A stretch of DNA of 64,000 bases from assembly GCF_003931855.1 (NCBI RefSeq), contig NZ_CP034248.1, positions 186,001-250,000 of the forward strand, given 5' to 3'. This document shows positions 45,519-55,059 of this stretch, in pieces. A program made the translations under genes and the position numbers. The notes under the pieces are model-generated. The model did no database searches and was not told the origin of the DNA. It saw only the letters and a list, made by a program, of their open reading frames with translations. Position 1 is the first letter of the stretch; each line of letters starts with the position of its first letter. Source of the stretch: Paenibacillus lentus. GTDB lineage: Bacteria; Bacillota; Bacilli; Paenibacillales; Paenibacillaceae.

Positions 45519-47852
45519 ATGCCTTCATTTGTAACCAAACCAAACAACCGCCAGCTTGCGTTCGACAATGACCGACTTGAGATTTACGCCGACCGAATTT
45601 TGGATGGATTACATACACTGAGCAAAGAGCGTCTGCTGCGCGGCGTGACCGCCAAGCTGCGAAATGACATCGTCACCGGCGAAGAAATCAGCAATGCCTT
45701 CACGATGTCCTCCCTGGAGCTCGTCACCAAAGACGAGCCGGATTGGAAATTTGCTGCCGCCCGTTCTCTGCTAACTTCGCTCTATAAAAAAGCAGCCGTG
45801 AATCGGCGTTATAAATCCTACCCTGAGGAGCCTTACGGGTCGTTCTATCATCTCATTACCGAGCTGTGTCAAGCAGGGATTTACCGGGAAGAGCTGCTCG
45901 AGTGCTATACAAAGGAACAAATCGAGGAGCTTGGCCAGTTGATCGACCCGACTCGCGACCTGCTGTTTGACTATATCGGTCTGCTAACGCTCGCCGAACG
46001 CTACCTCGCTACGGATTTTGATGGTCGCACGATGGAGCTGCCCCAGGAGCGCTACATGGTCATCGCGATGTACCTGATGCATCAGGAGCCTGCGGACAAG
46101 CGTCTGGACTATGTAAAAGAAGCCTACTGGGCGATGAGCAACATTTACATGACAGCGGCCACGCCGACCATGTCCAATGCCGGTAAAAAAGTCGCCGGAC
46201 AGCTGTCCAGTTGCTTCATCGATACGGTGGACGACTCGCTGGAAGGCATTTTCGATTCCAATACGGATGTAGCCCGCCTCAGCAAAATGGGCGGTGGCAT
46301 CGGCGTCTATCTCGGCAAGGTTCGCGCACGCGGATCGGACATTCGCGGTCACAAGAATACCAGCTCCGGCGTTATCCCGTGGATTCGCCAGCTGAACAAC
46401 ACCGCCGTCAGCGTCGACCAACTCGGCACGCGTAAAGGAGCCATCGCAGTATACCTCGACGTGTTCCATAAGGATATCCTCGCTTTCCTTGACTTGAAGC
46501 TGAACAATGGCGATGAGCGGATGCGTGCGCATGACGTATTCCACGGCGTCTGCCTCCCTGACCTATTCATGGAAGCCGTTGAGGCTCGCAGCGAATGGAA
46601 CTTGTTCTGCCCGCATGAAGTGAAGAAGACGATGGGCTGGAAGGACGAGAACGGCCGTCCGCTAGGGCTGGAGGATTTCTACGACAAAGAAGTGGGCAGC
46701 GGGGAGTTCCGCAGCAAATACGAGGAAGCAGTTAACCATCCAACTCTGTCGAGAATTACGATGCCGGCAATCGATATTATGAAACGGATCATGAAATCGC
46801 AGCTGGAGACAGGCACGCCGTACATGTTCTACAGAGACACCGTTAACCGCGCCAACCCGAACCGGGCGCACGGCATGATCTACTCTTCCAACCTGTGCAC
46901 GGAAATCATGCAGAACCAATCGCCAACCGTGGTAGAGCAAGAAGAACTGGTAACTAAAGACGGGCAAACCCGTATCGTGATATCTAAAATCCCTGGCGAT
47001 TTCGTCGTTTGCAATCTGAACTCGATCCACCTTGCCCGCGCTGTACCAGCCGGCGTATTGGATCGCCTCGTTCCCATTCAGACGCGGATGCTCGATAACG
47101 TCATCGACATCAACAATATTGAAGTATTGCAAGCCCAATACACCAACAGTCAATACCGCGCGATCGGACTCGGCACCTTCGGGCTGCATCATTTACTGGC
47201 TCTAGAAGGCATCCGCTGGGAGTCCGAAGAAGCCGTTAAATATAACGACGATCTCTATGAGAAAATCAACTACCTGCTAATCAAATCCAGCATGGAGCTG
47301 GCCCAAGAGAAAGGCCAATATCCAAAGTTCGCTGGCTCGGACTGGGAAAATGGCAATTACTTCACATACCGGAATTACACCGACGGCACTCGCGAAGGCA
47401 AGTTCGTGACCACCAAGCAATGGCGCGAGCTGGCCGAGCAAGTAAGCAAGAACGGCGTACGCAACGCCTGGATGTTCGCAATTGCACCAAACGGCTCGAC
47501 TTCGATCATCGCTGGTTCTACGGCGAGTATCGACCCGCTCTATGACCTGCTCTCCTATGAGGAGAAAACGACTTACAAAATCGCCAACCCAGCGCCGGAC
47601 CTGTCCGAGAAAACGATCTGGTACTACAAAACGGCCTTCCTGATTGACCAGCACTGGTCGATTGACATGGCCGGAGCCCGTCAGCGTCACGTGGATCAGG
47701 CGCAAAGCTTCAACCTTTATGTACGGCCTGACATTAAGGCTACGGATTTCCTGGATCTACATTTGCATGCTTGGAAGGCGGGCCTAAAATCAACTTACTA
47801 CGTTCGCAGCCGCGCGCTGACGATTGAAGAGTGTGAGAGCTGCGCTAGTTAG
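45519..47852 (+). CDS. nrdA: Class I ribonucleotide reductase large subunit
   Basis: 777 residues, ATG with GAGGAG eight bases upstream. N-terminal ATP cone (~1-95; LRGVTAKLRNDIVTGEEISN) for dATP feedback. Catalytic core: first redox Cys in AGQLSSCFIDTVDD, GGGIGVYLGKVRARGSDIRG, active-site NLCTEI near residue 460 (Asn, Cys, Glu), and APNGSTSIIAGSTASIDP. C-terminal redox pair ECESC. Reduces NDPs with the NrdB radical subunit. The ATP cone favours class Ia over Ib; no nrdI/nrdH is adjacent. 256 bp downstream of nrdG. Confidence 0.93.
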   Translation: MPSFVTKPNNRQLAFDNDRLEIYADRILDGLHTLSKERLLRGVTAKLRNDIVTGEEISNAFTMSSLELVTKDEPDWKFAAARSLLTSLYKKAAVNRRYKSYPEEPYGSFYHLITELCQAGIYREELLECYTKEQIEELGQLIDPTRDLLFDYIGLLTLAERYLATDFDGRTMELPQERYMVIAMYLMHQEPADKRLDYVKEAYWAMSNIYMTAATPTMSNAGKKVAGQLSSCFIDTVDDSLEGIFDSNTDVARLSKMGGGIGVYLGKVRARGSDIRGHKNTSSGVIPWIRQLNNTAVSVDQLGTRKGAIAVYLDVFHKDILAFLDLKLNNGDERMRAHDVFHGVCLPDLFMEAVEARSEWNLFCPHEVKKTMGWKDENGRPLGLEDFYDKEVGSGEFRSKYEEAVNHPTLSRITMPAIDIMKRIMKSQLETGTPYMFYRDTVNRANPNRAHGMIYSSNLCTEIMQNQSPTVVEQEELVTKDGQTRIVISKIPGDFVVCNLNSIHLARAVPAGVLDRLVPIQTRMLDNVIDINNIEVLQAQYTNSQYRAIGLGTFGLHHLLALEGIRWESEEAVKYNDDLYEKINYLLIKSSMELAQEKGQYPKFAGSDWENGNYFTYRNYTDGTREGKFVTTKQWRELAEQVSKNGVRNAWMFAIAPNGSTSIIAGSTASIDPLYDLLSYEEKTTYKIANPAPDLSEKTIWYYKTAFLIDQHWSIDMAGARQRHVDQAQSFNLYVRPDIKATDFLDLHLHAWKAGLKSTYYVRSRALTIEECESCAS

Positions 47853-47885
47853 GGGGATCCCAACCAGGGTCCCATCCCACCCAAG

Positions 47886-47950
47886 CCCTCCCTTGTCGTA
47901 AGGGAGGGCCCCCGAGGGCCCGCGGCCCTCGGGACTCCCGCAAGGGGGAG
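47886..47950 (+). repeat. Cluster of three GC-rich hairpins after nrdA
   Basis: CCCTCCCTT/AAGGGAGGG (47886-47908), CCCGAGGGCC/GGCCCTCGGG (47911-47933) and CTCCC/GGGAG (47935-47950) follow the nrdA stop back to back. No U tract follows, so mRNA stabilisation or partial attenuation is as likely as termination. Confidence 0.65.
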
Positions 47951-48200
47951 TAACGTTGGAGTTGGAGAGGCGCTCCTGCTCGCTGTTCCCTGCGGGAATG
48001 CGCTATGGGGTTGTACGTGGAACGCTTTTCCCCCTTCGGGTACGTCTTACTTTAGGCGCACCCGGGCTACCTGAAAACACGCTGCGGAGGACTGCTGCTG
48101 TCGAACGCACCCGAGGTTGTTCGTGCAACTGGGCCGCTTGTCGCCCTGACGGGCACGCTCTACGGTTGGCGCTCCTGCAGGGGAGAAGACTGCTGCTTCG

Positions 48201-48466
48201 GGCGTGTCGTTGTGAGGCTGCGTGCTCGGTGGCCCTGTCCCCTGCGGGGATTCGCTTGGGCTGGTGCGGAGCCTGGGTCATGCAACGATGATTTACTTCG
48301 GGGATAAGGCTTCGATGAACCCGAACGGACTCCCACTAAGGGCGTGTCGTTGTGAGGCTACGTGCTCGGAGGCGCTGTCCCCTACGGGGATTCGCTTGGG
48401 CTGGTGCGGAGCCTGGGTTATGCAACGATGATTTACTTGTGGGCTAGAGCTTCGAAGAACCTAGCG
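48201..48466 (+). repeat. Tandem ~125-bp repeat, 140-bp period, between nrdA and nrdB
   Basis: Copy 1 about 48201-48326 and copy 2 about 48341-48466. Shared blocks include GGCGTGTCGTTGTGAGGCT, GGGGATTCGCTTGGGCTGGT, GCGGAGCCTGGGT and TGCAACGATGATTTACTT. Both copies and the preceding 250 bp are far more GC-rich than the flanking genes. Cys-rich short frames run through it but have no RBS and look spurious. It lies inside what should be an nrdA-nrdB transcript. Confidence 0.7.
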
Positions 48467-48539
48467 ATTGCTTTAGTGCCTAAACTGACTACTTCATGTA
48501 CATTTTTAATAACATCAAATCTTTGAGGAGATGAGATCA

Positions 48540-49571
48540 TTGCAACTGCAAACGATTTTTAATACCGAGGCTCCGAATAAATCAACTCGCATCATTAATG
48601 GAGAGTGCTCCGGGATTCTAAACTGGAACGACATCCGCATGCCGCATATGTACAAGCTGTACAAAGTACTGCTGCTGAACCACTGGATTGCGGACGAGAT
48701 TCCAATGAGCAAGGATGCGCAGCAATTTCCGTTATTGGATCCCGAGGAGCAGCGCACGTTCAAAATTAATATTTCGCTGCTGGCGGTTCTGGATTCGATG
48801 CAGACGATGTTCGTTGGGGACGTCAAACGCTATTTCACGGATTCTTCGCTAGAAGCAATTTCCGCAATTATCGCTCAGCAGGAAGTAGTGCACAACCAAT
48901 CGTATTCCTATGTGCTATCCTCGATCGTATCCGATCAGGAGCAAAAGGAGATTTTTGAGTATTGGAAGCATGACCCTGTGCTGCTTGACCGGAATAAGTT
49001 CATCTCGGAAATTTACCAGAACTTCCGTAATGAGCAAACGCCTCAGACGTTTTTTGAATCGCTGGTAGCGGATCTCATTCTAGAAGGGATTTTCTTCTAC
49101 AGCACGTTCGCTTTCTTCTACAATCTGGCCCGCGACCAGAAGATGATGGGCACGAGCCAAATGATTTCCTATATCCAGCGAGACGAAAACCAGCACTGTT
49201 ACTTCTTCGCCGAAGTGTTCAAGCAACTGTTGCTCGACTATCCGGAGCTGAATACGAAAGAGAACATCGACTACGTGTACCGTACAATCGACCGGGCGGT
49301 AGAGCTAGAGACGAACTGGGCGCACTACACGCTCAAGGAAGTCCGCGGCATCGACTTGAACGAGCTTGGAGATTACATCAAGTACATTGCCAATAAGCGC
49401 CTAGGCCTCATGGGTCTGGACAAAGCCTACGAAGGCGTGGACGTGAACTGCATGCCATGGATCAAGCCGTTCTCGGACGAGGCGCTGAACGCGACGAAGA
49501 CGGACTTCTTCGAAGCGAAATCCCGCAACTATGGCAAAGTCGGCGACGACAACGGATTCGACGATTTGTAA
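48540..49571 (+). CDS. nrdB: Class I ribonucleotide reductase small (radical) subunit
   Basis: About 343 residues from the TTG at 48540, nine bases after GAGGAG; the ATG at 48531 abuts that site. All diiron/radical residues are visible: Asp in AVLDSMQ, Glu/His and the radical Tyr in QQEVVHNQSYSYV, Glu in ILEGIFFYS, and Glu/His in RDENQHCYFF. It therefore looks like a tyrosyl-radical R2. C-terminus GDDNGFDDL is the acidic tail that docks on NrdA. Separated from nrdA by ~690 bp of repeat DNA. Confidence 0.92.
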   Translation: MQLQTIFNTEAPNKSTRIINGECSGILNWNDIRMPHMYKLYKVLLLNHWIADEIPMSKDAQQFPLLDPEEQRTFKINISLLAVLDSMQTMFVGDVKRYFTDSSLEAISAIIAQQEVVHNQSYSYVLSSIVSDQEQKEIFEYWKHDPVLLDRNKFISEIYQNFRNEQTPQTFFESLVADLILEGIFFYSTFAFFYNLARDQKMMGTSQMISYIQRDENQHCYFFAEVFKQLLLDYPELNTKENIDYVYRTIDRAVELETNWAHYTLKEVRGIDLNELGDYIKYIANKRLGLMGLDKAYEGVDVNCMPWIKPFSDEALNATKTDFFEAKSRNYGKVGDDNGFDDL

Positions 49572-49586
49572 TCGCAATCGATAATT

Positions 49587-49661
49587 AAGCACCCCATGAG
49601 CTTTTATTGGCAACTTCCGCTACAAGGGATTTCCAATAAAGCTTCGCTGGGGTGCTTTTTT
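49587..49661 (+). terminator. Terminator of the nrd block
   Basis: AAGCACCCC ... GGGGTGCTT with an inner AGCTTTTATTGG/CCAATAAAGCT stem, followed by TTTTTT. Confidence 0.85.
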
Positions 49662-49724
49662 AAATTGGGTGGATTTCTAGGTTGACTCCATATCCAGGCT
49701 CGCCAACGCCGGATAATAATGCAA

Positions 49725-50114
49725 TTATCCTTCCTCGTTGCCCGTGTTCCCACGATAATGATGGCGATGCGGCGTGCTTCCGTCTACTGTCGTATATCCT
49801 TCAAAGTAATGATAATGCCCGCCCCCAGGCAGTGGGAGCGCTTGTCCTGTCGTTCCTCTAATCTTGTGCGTGTGGCCTGCATTAAAAGAGGTCACTGCAT
49901 AATAATTGTGCACGTGCTGAACTCCGCTTGGAGCCGGTTCCGTTCTGCCCGCATAATGATGCTTATGTCCAACATCAAAGGATGTCTCCCCTGCAAAAGG
50001 ATGTACATGCACAGGTCTCCCATTCCAAGAAGTAATATACAGCTTATGCGAGTGCTCAGAATCGGAACCATCCTCCCGGTGAACAACAAAGCCAGTCACA
50101 GGTATCTCCAACAA
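49725..50114 (-). CDS. YmaF-family histidine-rich protein
   Basis: 129 residues, TTG start after AAGGAG. Four to five internal repeats of the form HxHxxxGxTS/T with HxHxY (VGHKHHYAGRTEPA, GVQHVHNYYAVTSFNAGHTH, GGHYHYFEGYTT, PHRHHYRG). This is the YmaF (PF12788) pattern. The regular His spacing suggests metal binding, unproven. In Bacillus a ymaF gene lies close to nrd genes, matching this position. Confidence 0.8.
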   Translation of the reverse strand: MLEIPVTGFVVHREDGSDSEHSHKLYITSWNGRPVHVHPFAGETSFDVGHKHHYAGRTEPAPSGVQHVHNYYAVTSFNAGHTHKIRGTTGQALPLPGGGHYHYFEGYTTVDGSTPHRHHYRGNTGNEEG

Positions 50115-50345
50115 TAACTCTCCTTTTCATTGTGATACTGAATTGTATGCTGAGGAGAATTGGAGGGTGCAGTAACCTAAAGCTCTTAGTTACATTCATA
50201 TCAACGGTATGGGACGTGGTTAACTTTACAATCAGTACATCTGTAGTAGCTAACAAAGACTCGATCAAATAAGTCAATCATGCTAAATGTATTTTATACA
50301 GATAGTTAAGCTCTTTTATAAAAAAACCATGCACTAAATGGAAAA
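50115..50345. other. Spacer between YmaF-like gene and the IS element
   Basis: AT-rich with no frame I can support; should contain the promoter of the YmaF-like gene on the minus strand. Confidence 0.4.
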
Positions 50346-51896
50346 CATCAGACTGTTGAAAAAGCCCCTATCTAGATCACATTACCGCGTTAATTTGGTA
50401 TAATATAGGTAATATATTGAAAGTGTGGTGTGCGAATTGCCTAACATTCAACAAGATAGAAATCAAATTGAATTGGTTAGTATAGATATGCTTGTACCAA
50501 AAGATCATTTACTACGAATCATTGATGAAAACGTAGATTTTTCATTTATTACCGAGATGACTCGCCCCTACTATCACGGCACATTAGGGAGGCCTCCAAT
50601 TCACCCGATTCGCCTTTTCAAAATGATGCTGATTGGTTATTTGTATGGCATTCACTCCGAAAGGCAATTAGAGCAAGAAATTAAAACGGACGTAGCCTAC
50701 CGCTGGTTCCTCGGTCTAGGCTTAACGGATCCTGTGCCGGATCACTCGACGATTAGTTACAACCGTAATGTGCGATTCAAAGGATCTACCATTTTTCAAG
50801 ACATTTTTGACGAAGTAGTCCGTTTGGCCATCCGTCATAACATGGTAGGGGGACGTGTTCTCATTACTGATTCAACGCACATCCAAGCTAACGCGAATAA
50901 AAATCGTTCATCGATGCAAGTTGTGACGGAAACGCCCCTTGAATATTTAAAAGAATTGGAGACAGCTGTTAATCAAGAACGAGAGCGTCATGGAAAAAAG
51001 CCGCTGCCGCCCGTGAAAAACGAAACGATTGAAAAAAAACTGCGAGTGAGTAACACCGATCCAGAAAGTGGCTTTATGAAGCGTAAAGGTAAACCCGAAG
51101 GGTTTTATTATTTGGATCATCGTACAGTCGATCACAAATTCAATCTCATTACGGATGTCCATGTTACCCCTGGAAATGTGAATGACTCAACCGTTTATAT
51201 AGAAAGACTTCAAAGACAGATCGATACATTTGACTTTCACAATACGTTAGAAGCTGTTGCTTTGGATTCAGGATATATGACGCCCTACATATGCAAAAAA
51301 ACAAGCGAGATGGGTATTTTCAGTGTCATCGCTACTCGTAATGCCCCTACAGCAGAGGGGACTATACCCAAAGAAGAGTTTTCCTATGACCCGCAACAAG
51401 ACGCTTATATATGTCCCAATGGATCTAAGCTGACTTACCACACAACTAATCGCAATGGATACAAAGAATATATGTCCAACCCTGACTTATGTGGCCAATG
51501 CCCATTATTGGATAGCTGTACATCAAGCAAAAATCGTAAACGTAAAATTCAGCGGCATGTTTGGGAAGGGTTTAAAGAGCGAGTAGAAGCGAATTACCGT
51601 AGCTCTTCAGGACAGATCTTGTATAAGCTCCGTTGTAAAACAGTTGAGCGAAGCTTCGCGGATGCCAAAGTGCTCCATGGGCTTCGCATTTCCCGTTTGC
51701 GTGGCCGGGAAAAAGTGCAGGAACAAGCACTGATGACTGCCATAGTGCAGAACATTAAGAAAATAGCAAGGCACCTAGCCAAGCTTTTTTCTCGTACAAA
51801 CGGGAACTCACCTTATATTTTAATCCTTTCGATTCTGGATTTCCGTGGAAAGTATGTTTTCTTGCATAGAAAATCAATTACTTCAACAGTCTGATG
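50346..51896 (+). mobile_element. IS1182-family insertion sequence, complete
   Basis: 1,551 bp bounded by perfect 15-bp inverted repeats CATCAGACTGTTGAA (50346-50360) and TTCAACAGTCTGATG (51882-51896). One transposase gene fills it. No obvious target duplication can be fixed by eye. Confidence 0.88.
50425..51894 (+). CDS. IS1182-family transposase
   Basis: 489 residues. N-terminal DUF772-like part ([63 protein letters not shown]), then the DDE core with Asp in [16 protein letters not shown], Asp in [14 protein letters not shown] and the Glu in [20 protein letters not shown]. CxxC pairs in [13 protein letters not shown]. Start GTG at 50425 or the next GTG. Appears intact and possibly active. 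The stop lies inside the right inverted repeat. Confidence 0.92.
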   Translation: MVCELPNIQQDRNQIELVSIDMLVPKDHLLRIIDENVDFSFITEMTRPYYHGTLGRPPIHPIRLFKMMLIGYLYGIHSERQLEQEIKTDVAYRWFLGLGLTDPVPDHSTISYNRNVRFKGSTIFQDIFDEVVRLAIRHNMVGGRVLITDSTHIQANANKNRSSMQVVTETPLEYLKELETAVNQERERHGKKPLPPVKNETIEKKLRVSNTDPESGFMKRKGKPEGFYYLDHRTVDHKFNLITDVHVTPGNVNDSTVYIERLQRQIDTFDFHNTLEAVALDSGYMTPYICKKTSEMGIFSVIATRNAPTAEGTIPKEEFSYDPQQDAYICPNGSKLTYHTTNRNGYKEYMSNPDLCGQCPLLDSCTSSKNRKRKIQRHVWEGFKERVEANYRSSSGQILYKLRCKTVERSFADAKVLHGLRISRLRGREKVQEQALMTAIVQNIKKIARHLAKLFSRTNGNSPYILILSILDFRGKYVFLHRKSITSTV

Positions 51897-52057
51897 AAAT
51901 ACATCTAGTTACCTGATCCTGACCAACTAGGCATAAATCAGTAGTCAGTAGTTTAGTGTATTGGAGAAAAAGAATCCGTTCAATTAAGGAGCCGTGAGGT
52001 TTTTGCATCAATTCATCAATTACGGACAGTTCCATTCTTTAGCAAGGAAATCCTGCA

Positions 52058-52117
52058 CTTTTGTACTTTTGTACTTTTGTATTTTTGCAGTTTTGCAGTT
52101 TTGCAGTTTTGCAGTTT
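52058..52117. repeat. 8-bp tandem repeat
   Basis: Successive units of ACTTTTGT / TTTTGTAC then four TTTTGCAG units, about seven copies in all. Simple-sequence tract that could vary in length by slippage. Confidence 0.85.
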
Positions 52118-52175
52118 TCCTTGCAGTCTTCCTCTTCAACCTACAAACAGTAACGGCAACCCTGCTAATCTTATC

Positions 52176-53357
52176 CTATGTATCCAGGCTTATATGATCC
52201 CACTCCTCACCTTCGGAACCAATCAGCCAGAACAGCGCTCTACGCCTCTCCATGACAATGCTCTCGTTCATCCCAGCTGGTGCGCTCTCTCCCTTGATTC
52301 TACTGTTCACACAGGCCCAGTGCAGACGGTAGTTCCGATCCGCTTCATCCAAAATTTCCTCTGGACGGCGCGGCGACGTTTTGCCCAGAAATTCCTCAAA
52401 GCTATCGCAGCTGGACACCGCCTGAATCGCAAAATCACAATCGCAAGTCTGATTGGGAAATTCGAGCGACTCCACCAGCCCCAAAGCCCAAATCAGCACC
52501 CAGTAAGCTTCGTATTGCCAGGAGATATTCACCGCATCCTGATGCTCCGGCTCCTCCTGTTGGAGCAAATCCGCCTCATTTTCCGTTAGGGCATTTGTTA
52601 CCCCGTACTTATCCAGCATCTCTGTCACGAACTGCCTTGATTGCTCCACACCCTCATCCTGCAGAATATAGCAGGCATACTGGATCACTAGCAGCAGAGC
52701 AACCGCTCTGCGGGCGATTTCCTCACGGGGCTTAAAGTGCAAGTCCGCCAAAGGAGGAAGCTGAGGCAGCCCTTCAATATAAGGAATATTCCTCGACTGC
52801 AAATAAGCGATCGTCTCTTGCTTGCGCTGCTCACCTTCAGCAGAGACCTGCTCCTCTCCTCTGATCTTTCTCGTGCAAGCCCTTGGCCTAAATTCGGCAT
52901 TTCCCGACCTTCCGTCAGGATGAACTATAACGCGCCCGTCGTAATCAGCCAGCGTCCCGTCCGGGATGAATCCGATGCCGTCCACGCCACGAAGAAGCCC
53001 TTGAAATAACGTCAAATAAGCCTCATCGTAGTCCTTGTCCGTCTCGATCGCCAGCATTGTGTTAATTACGGAAATCTGCGTAAGCACCAGACGCTTAAGC
53101 TGTTCATCCTCGAACGGAATTCGATCATAGAACCCCATCATACCCGGAATATTGTTTGCAAAGTAATCCGGATCGGTGTCCTCAGAGGCTACCCGAATGA
53201 CCATCTTGTTCTTGTTAAACCACTTCCGCGGCTGAATAACGTACTCGCCGGAATTGCCGTCTATTTTGTAGCCGTCTGCAAACACCTCCGCAATCAAGCC
53301 CGGAATATCTCCGGTATCATTCCTCGAAGCAAAAATTGTAAAATGCCTCAAATCCAT
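52176..53357 (-). CDS. DUF4272 domain protein
   Basis: 393 residues. The C-terminal half carries the DUF4272 pattern: PREEIARRAVALLLVIQYAC, WQYEAYWVLIWALGLVESLE, FPNQTCDCD, LDEADRNYRLHWACVN, MNESIVMERRRALFWLIGSE and a final WDHISLDT. The N-terminal ~160 residues are a separate unknown region (MDLRHFTIFASRNDTGDIPG). No enzyme motif known; a cytoplasmic protein of unknown function. Confidence 0.82.
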   Translation of the reverse strand: MDLRHFTIFASRNDTGDIPGLIAEVFADGYKIDGNSGEYVIQPRKWFNKNKMVIRVASEDTDPDYFANNIPGMMGFYDRIPFEDEQLKRLVLTQISVINTMLAIETDKDYDEAYLTLFQGLLRGVDGIGFIPDGTLADYDGRVIVHPDGRSGNAEFRPRACTRKIRGEEQVSAEGEQRKQETIAYLQSRNIPYIEGLPQLPPLADLHFKPREEIARRAVALLLVIQYACYILQDEGVEQSRQFVTEMLDKYGVTNALTENEADLLQQEEPEHQDAVNISWQYEAYWVLIWALGLVESLEFPNQTCDCDFAIQAVSSCDSFEEFLGKTSPRRPEEILDEADRNYRLHWACVNSRIKGESAPAGMNESIVMERRRALFWLIGSEGEEWDHISLDT

Positions 53358-53413
53358 GTCCTCCTCAAGAAAAGGGGCTGACTCAGCCCCAGTTTAAAAT
53401 ATTTTCATGCTAT

Positions 53414-54175
53414 TTATATCGGTTTACAAGCCAAGATGAAAAAACGGTGCTCCCGGCTTTCCACATACCCGTCCTGCTCCAACCTCTTCTGCAGTTCACA
53501 AAGCTTCTCCAAGCACCGATCTACCGAAAAGCCTGCAAACTCCCACTCGATCACCTTCGCAAAATACACCAGCGCCCCGATATCACAAAAACGGAGATAA
53601 GGAAAATATTCGCGCTGCTCCATGACCGTAAATCCAGCCAGCGTTAACTCGCGAACCGCCTGCTTCAGATCAAACCCGGAGTCCGTCGTCATTGCCTGAT
53701 CTCCAAGCAACCACCGAGACAGCCCCCGATTGTTTTGCCCGCCTACCTGCTGGGTAATGAACCAGCCGCCAGGCTTCAAGACTCTAACCAGCTCCTGAAC
53801 TGAATAAGCTTCATGACGATTGATCACCAAATCAAAGAACCCGTCATCAAAAGGCAGGCTAGCATCATCGGATACCGGCCTAACCTCAATGCCGTAAGCG
53901 GGCAAGACAGCCTGGCAGAGCTTGTAATTTGGCGGATACGCCTCCGTCGCATACGTCTTCCCCCTTGGAGGACAAAGCGAACGAAGGAACTCCCCGCCCC
54001 CAGTCCCCATGTCGAGCATCACGCGCTCTTCGCTCATATGAGCCAGCACGGCGGCTTTATAATCCCAGGGCAGTTCCTCCTCCTCCACTCGCCCCGTCAG
54101 CAGCGAGAAATCCCATCCCTGAAAGCCCCTCTCTTCTTCCTTCTTCCATACTTCTCTAAATTTCTCACGATTCAT
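53414..54175 (-). CDS. Class I SAM-dependent methyltransferase
   Basis: About 253 residues from the ATG at 54175 (GAGAGAGGG eight bases upstream). SAM motif I is VMLDMGTGGGEFLRSL (about 52-67), motif II EAYPPNYKLC, then PFDDGFFDLVINRHEAY and LKPGGWFITQQVGGQN. The latter resembles methyltransferases annotated near tellurite or ubiquinone types; substrate not predictable. The gene follows a possible RNA switch region (54241-54330). Confidence 0.85.
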   Translation of the reverse strand: MNREKFREVWKKEEERGFQGWDFSLLTGRVEEEELPWDYKAAVLAHMSEERVMLDMGTGGGEFLRSLCPPRGKTYATEAYPPNYKLCQAVLPAYGIEVRPVSDDASLPFDDGFFDLVINRHEAYSVQELVRVLKPGGWFITQQVGGQNNRGLSRWLLGDQAMTTDSGFDLKQAVRELTLAGFTVMEQREYFPYLRFCDIGALVYFAKVIEWEFAGFSVDRCLEKLCELQKRLEQDGYVESREHRFFILACKPI

Positions 54176-54240
54176 CTGGCATCCCTCTCTCATGGATCTC
54201 ATTTTGAAGCAAAATATCCATCTAGCCTAAAACACAGAGA

Positions 54241-54330
54241 GGTGCAGCCGCCGGATAACATTCACAAGCCCCTTCTGCCCGGTACAATCGGTTATCCGCT
54301 ACATGCTAGTTTGCAGCTGCACCGGGCAGA
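54241..54330. promoter_or_regulatory. Overlapping inverted repeats, possible alternative RNA hairpins
   Basis: GGTGCAGC (54241-54248) pairs with GCTGCACC (54316-54323); CGGATAAC (54252-54259) with GTTATCCG (54291-54298); TCTGCCCGGT (54274-54283) with ACCGGGCAGA (54321-54330). The last two pairings interleave with each other and the first and third share bases 54321-54323, so mutually exclusive folds are possible. It lies upstream of the methyltransferase on the minus strand. Confidence 0.5.
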
Positions 54331-54470
54331 TACCGTATTTGATCACCTTTATCAAAATCATCGAACACTCACCTCATAAACCTTGTATGTATTAAATAGT
54401 TAACTGCCACGACTCAAACCAGAATATATACTTAGAATAACAAATTATACACAAGTTAGGATCTATGTAA

Positions 54471-54977
54471 TTGAAAAAACGCATGCTCATCAGAGCACTA
54501 ATAACTATCCTTGTCCTATGGATGAGTCTTTCCTTCTTCTACAGCCAATACCAGCTCCGCTATGGCCAAACAGTGTATACCTTTGATATAGCGACCGAGG
54601 ATTTATACTTCAGGGACATGGATATCGTTGCCGTTTCCCCTTACGCTTTGTATACTACAGGACATTTCCTGGAGATCAGGGGTGAAAATAAATCTTTTGA
54701 TGGTATCAGCTACGGATTTTCGATTGGCGATACTATGATTTTATCCCGAAGTCAGGCCGGCGACCCATTCACTTTCCCAGATGCCTCAAACGGCAAAGTG
54801 TACTGCGATACTAGCAACTTAATCAAAGATATCCGCGTTCACAAACGAGATTCCCTTCAGGTCGAGATCCATTACACCGTAAACGGCGAACCGAAAGAAA
54901 TTGTGGGAGAAATCAAACTAAGCGATGTAATTAGACCATTCAGCTACAATAATAATAAAATCGTACATTTACAGTAA
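54471..54977 (+). CDS. Hypothetical membrane-anchored or secreted protein
   Basis: 168 residues, TTG start with a weak AGGA site. KKRMLIRALITILVLWMSLS then FFYSQY forms an N-terminal membrane anchor or signal. The rest is a beta-rich extracytoplasmic domain (TVYTFDIATEDLYFRDMDIV; DSLQVEIHYTVNGEPKEIVG). Not recognised. Monocistronic. Confidence 0.6.
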   Translation: MKKRMLIRALITILVLWMSLSFFYSQYQLRYGQTVYTFDIATEDLYFRDMDIVAVSPYALYTTGHFLEIRGENKSFDGISYGFSIGDTMILSRSQAGDPFTFPDASNGKVYCDTSNLIKDIRVHKRDSLQVEIHYTVNGEPKEIVGEIKLSDVIRPFSYNNNKIVHLQ

Positions 54978-55059
54978 TCTCTATCAGCCAGAAACAAAGC
55001 AAATCACATCGGCCAATACTGCAAGCTATCTATTAGGCAATAATTAACCTTTCAAAAAA

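Noticed and set aside
42900-47700. Long antisense frames opposite nrdD and nrdA (up to 256 codons)
   Set aside because: They mirror the third-position GC bias of the real genes and have no coding features of their own.
47956-48431. Cys-rich frames between nrdA and nrdB that could pass for small peptides
   Set aside because: They run through the GC-rich repeat, appear on both strands, and lack ribosome binding sites; the tandem repeat itself explains the similarity between copies.
48201-48466. CRISPR array
   Set aside because: Only two long copies with 125-bp identity and a ~15-bp difference; no short regular repeats with unique spacers and no cas genes.
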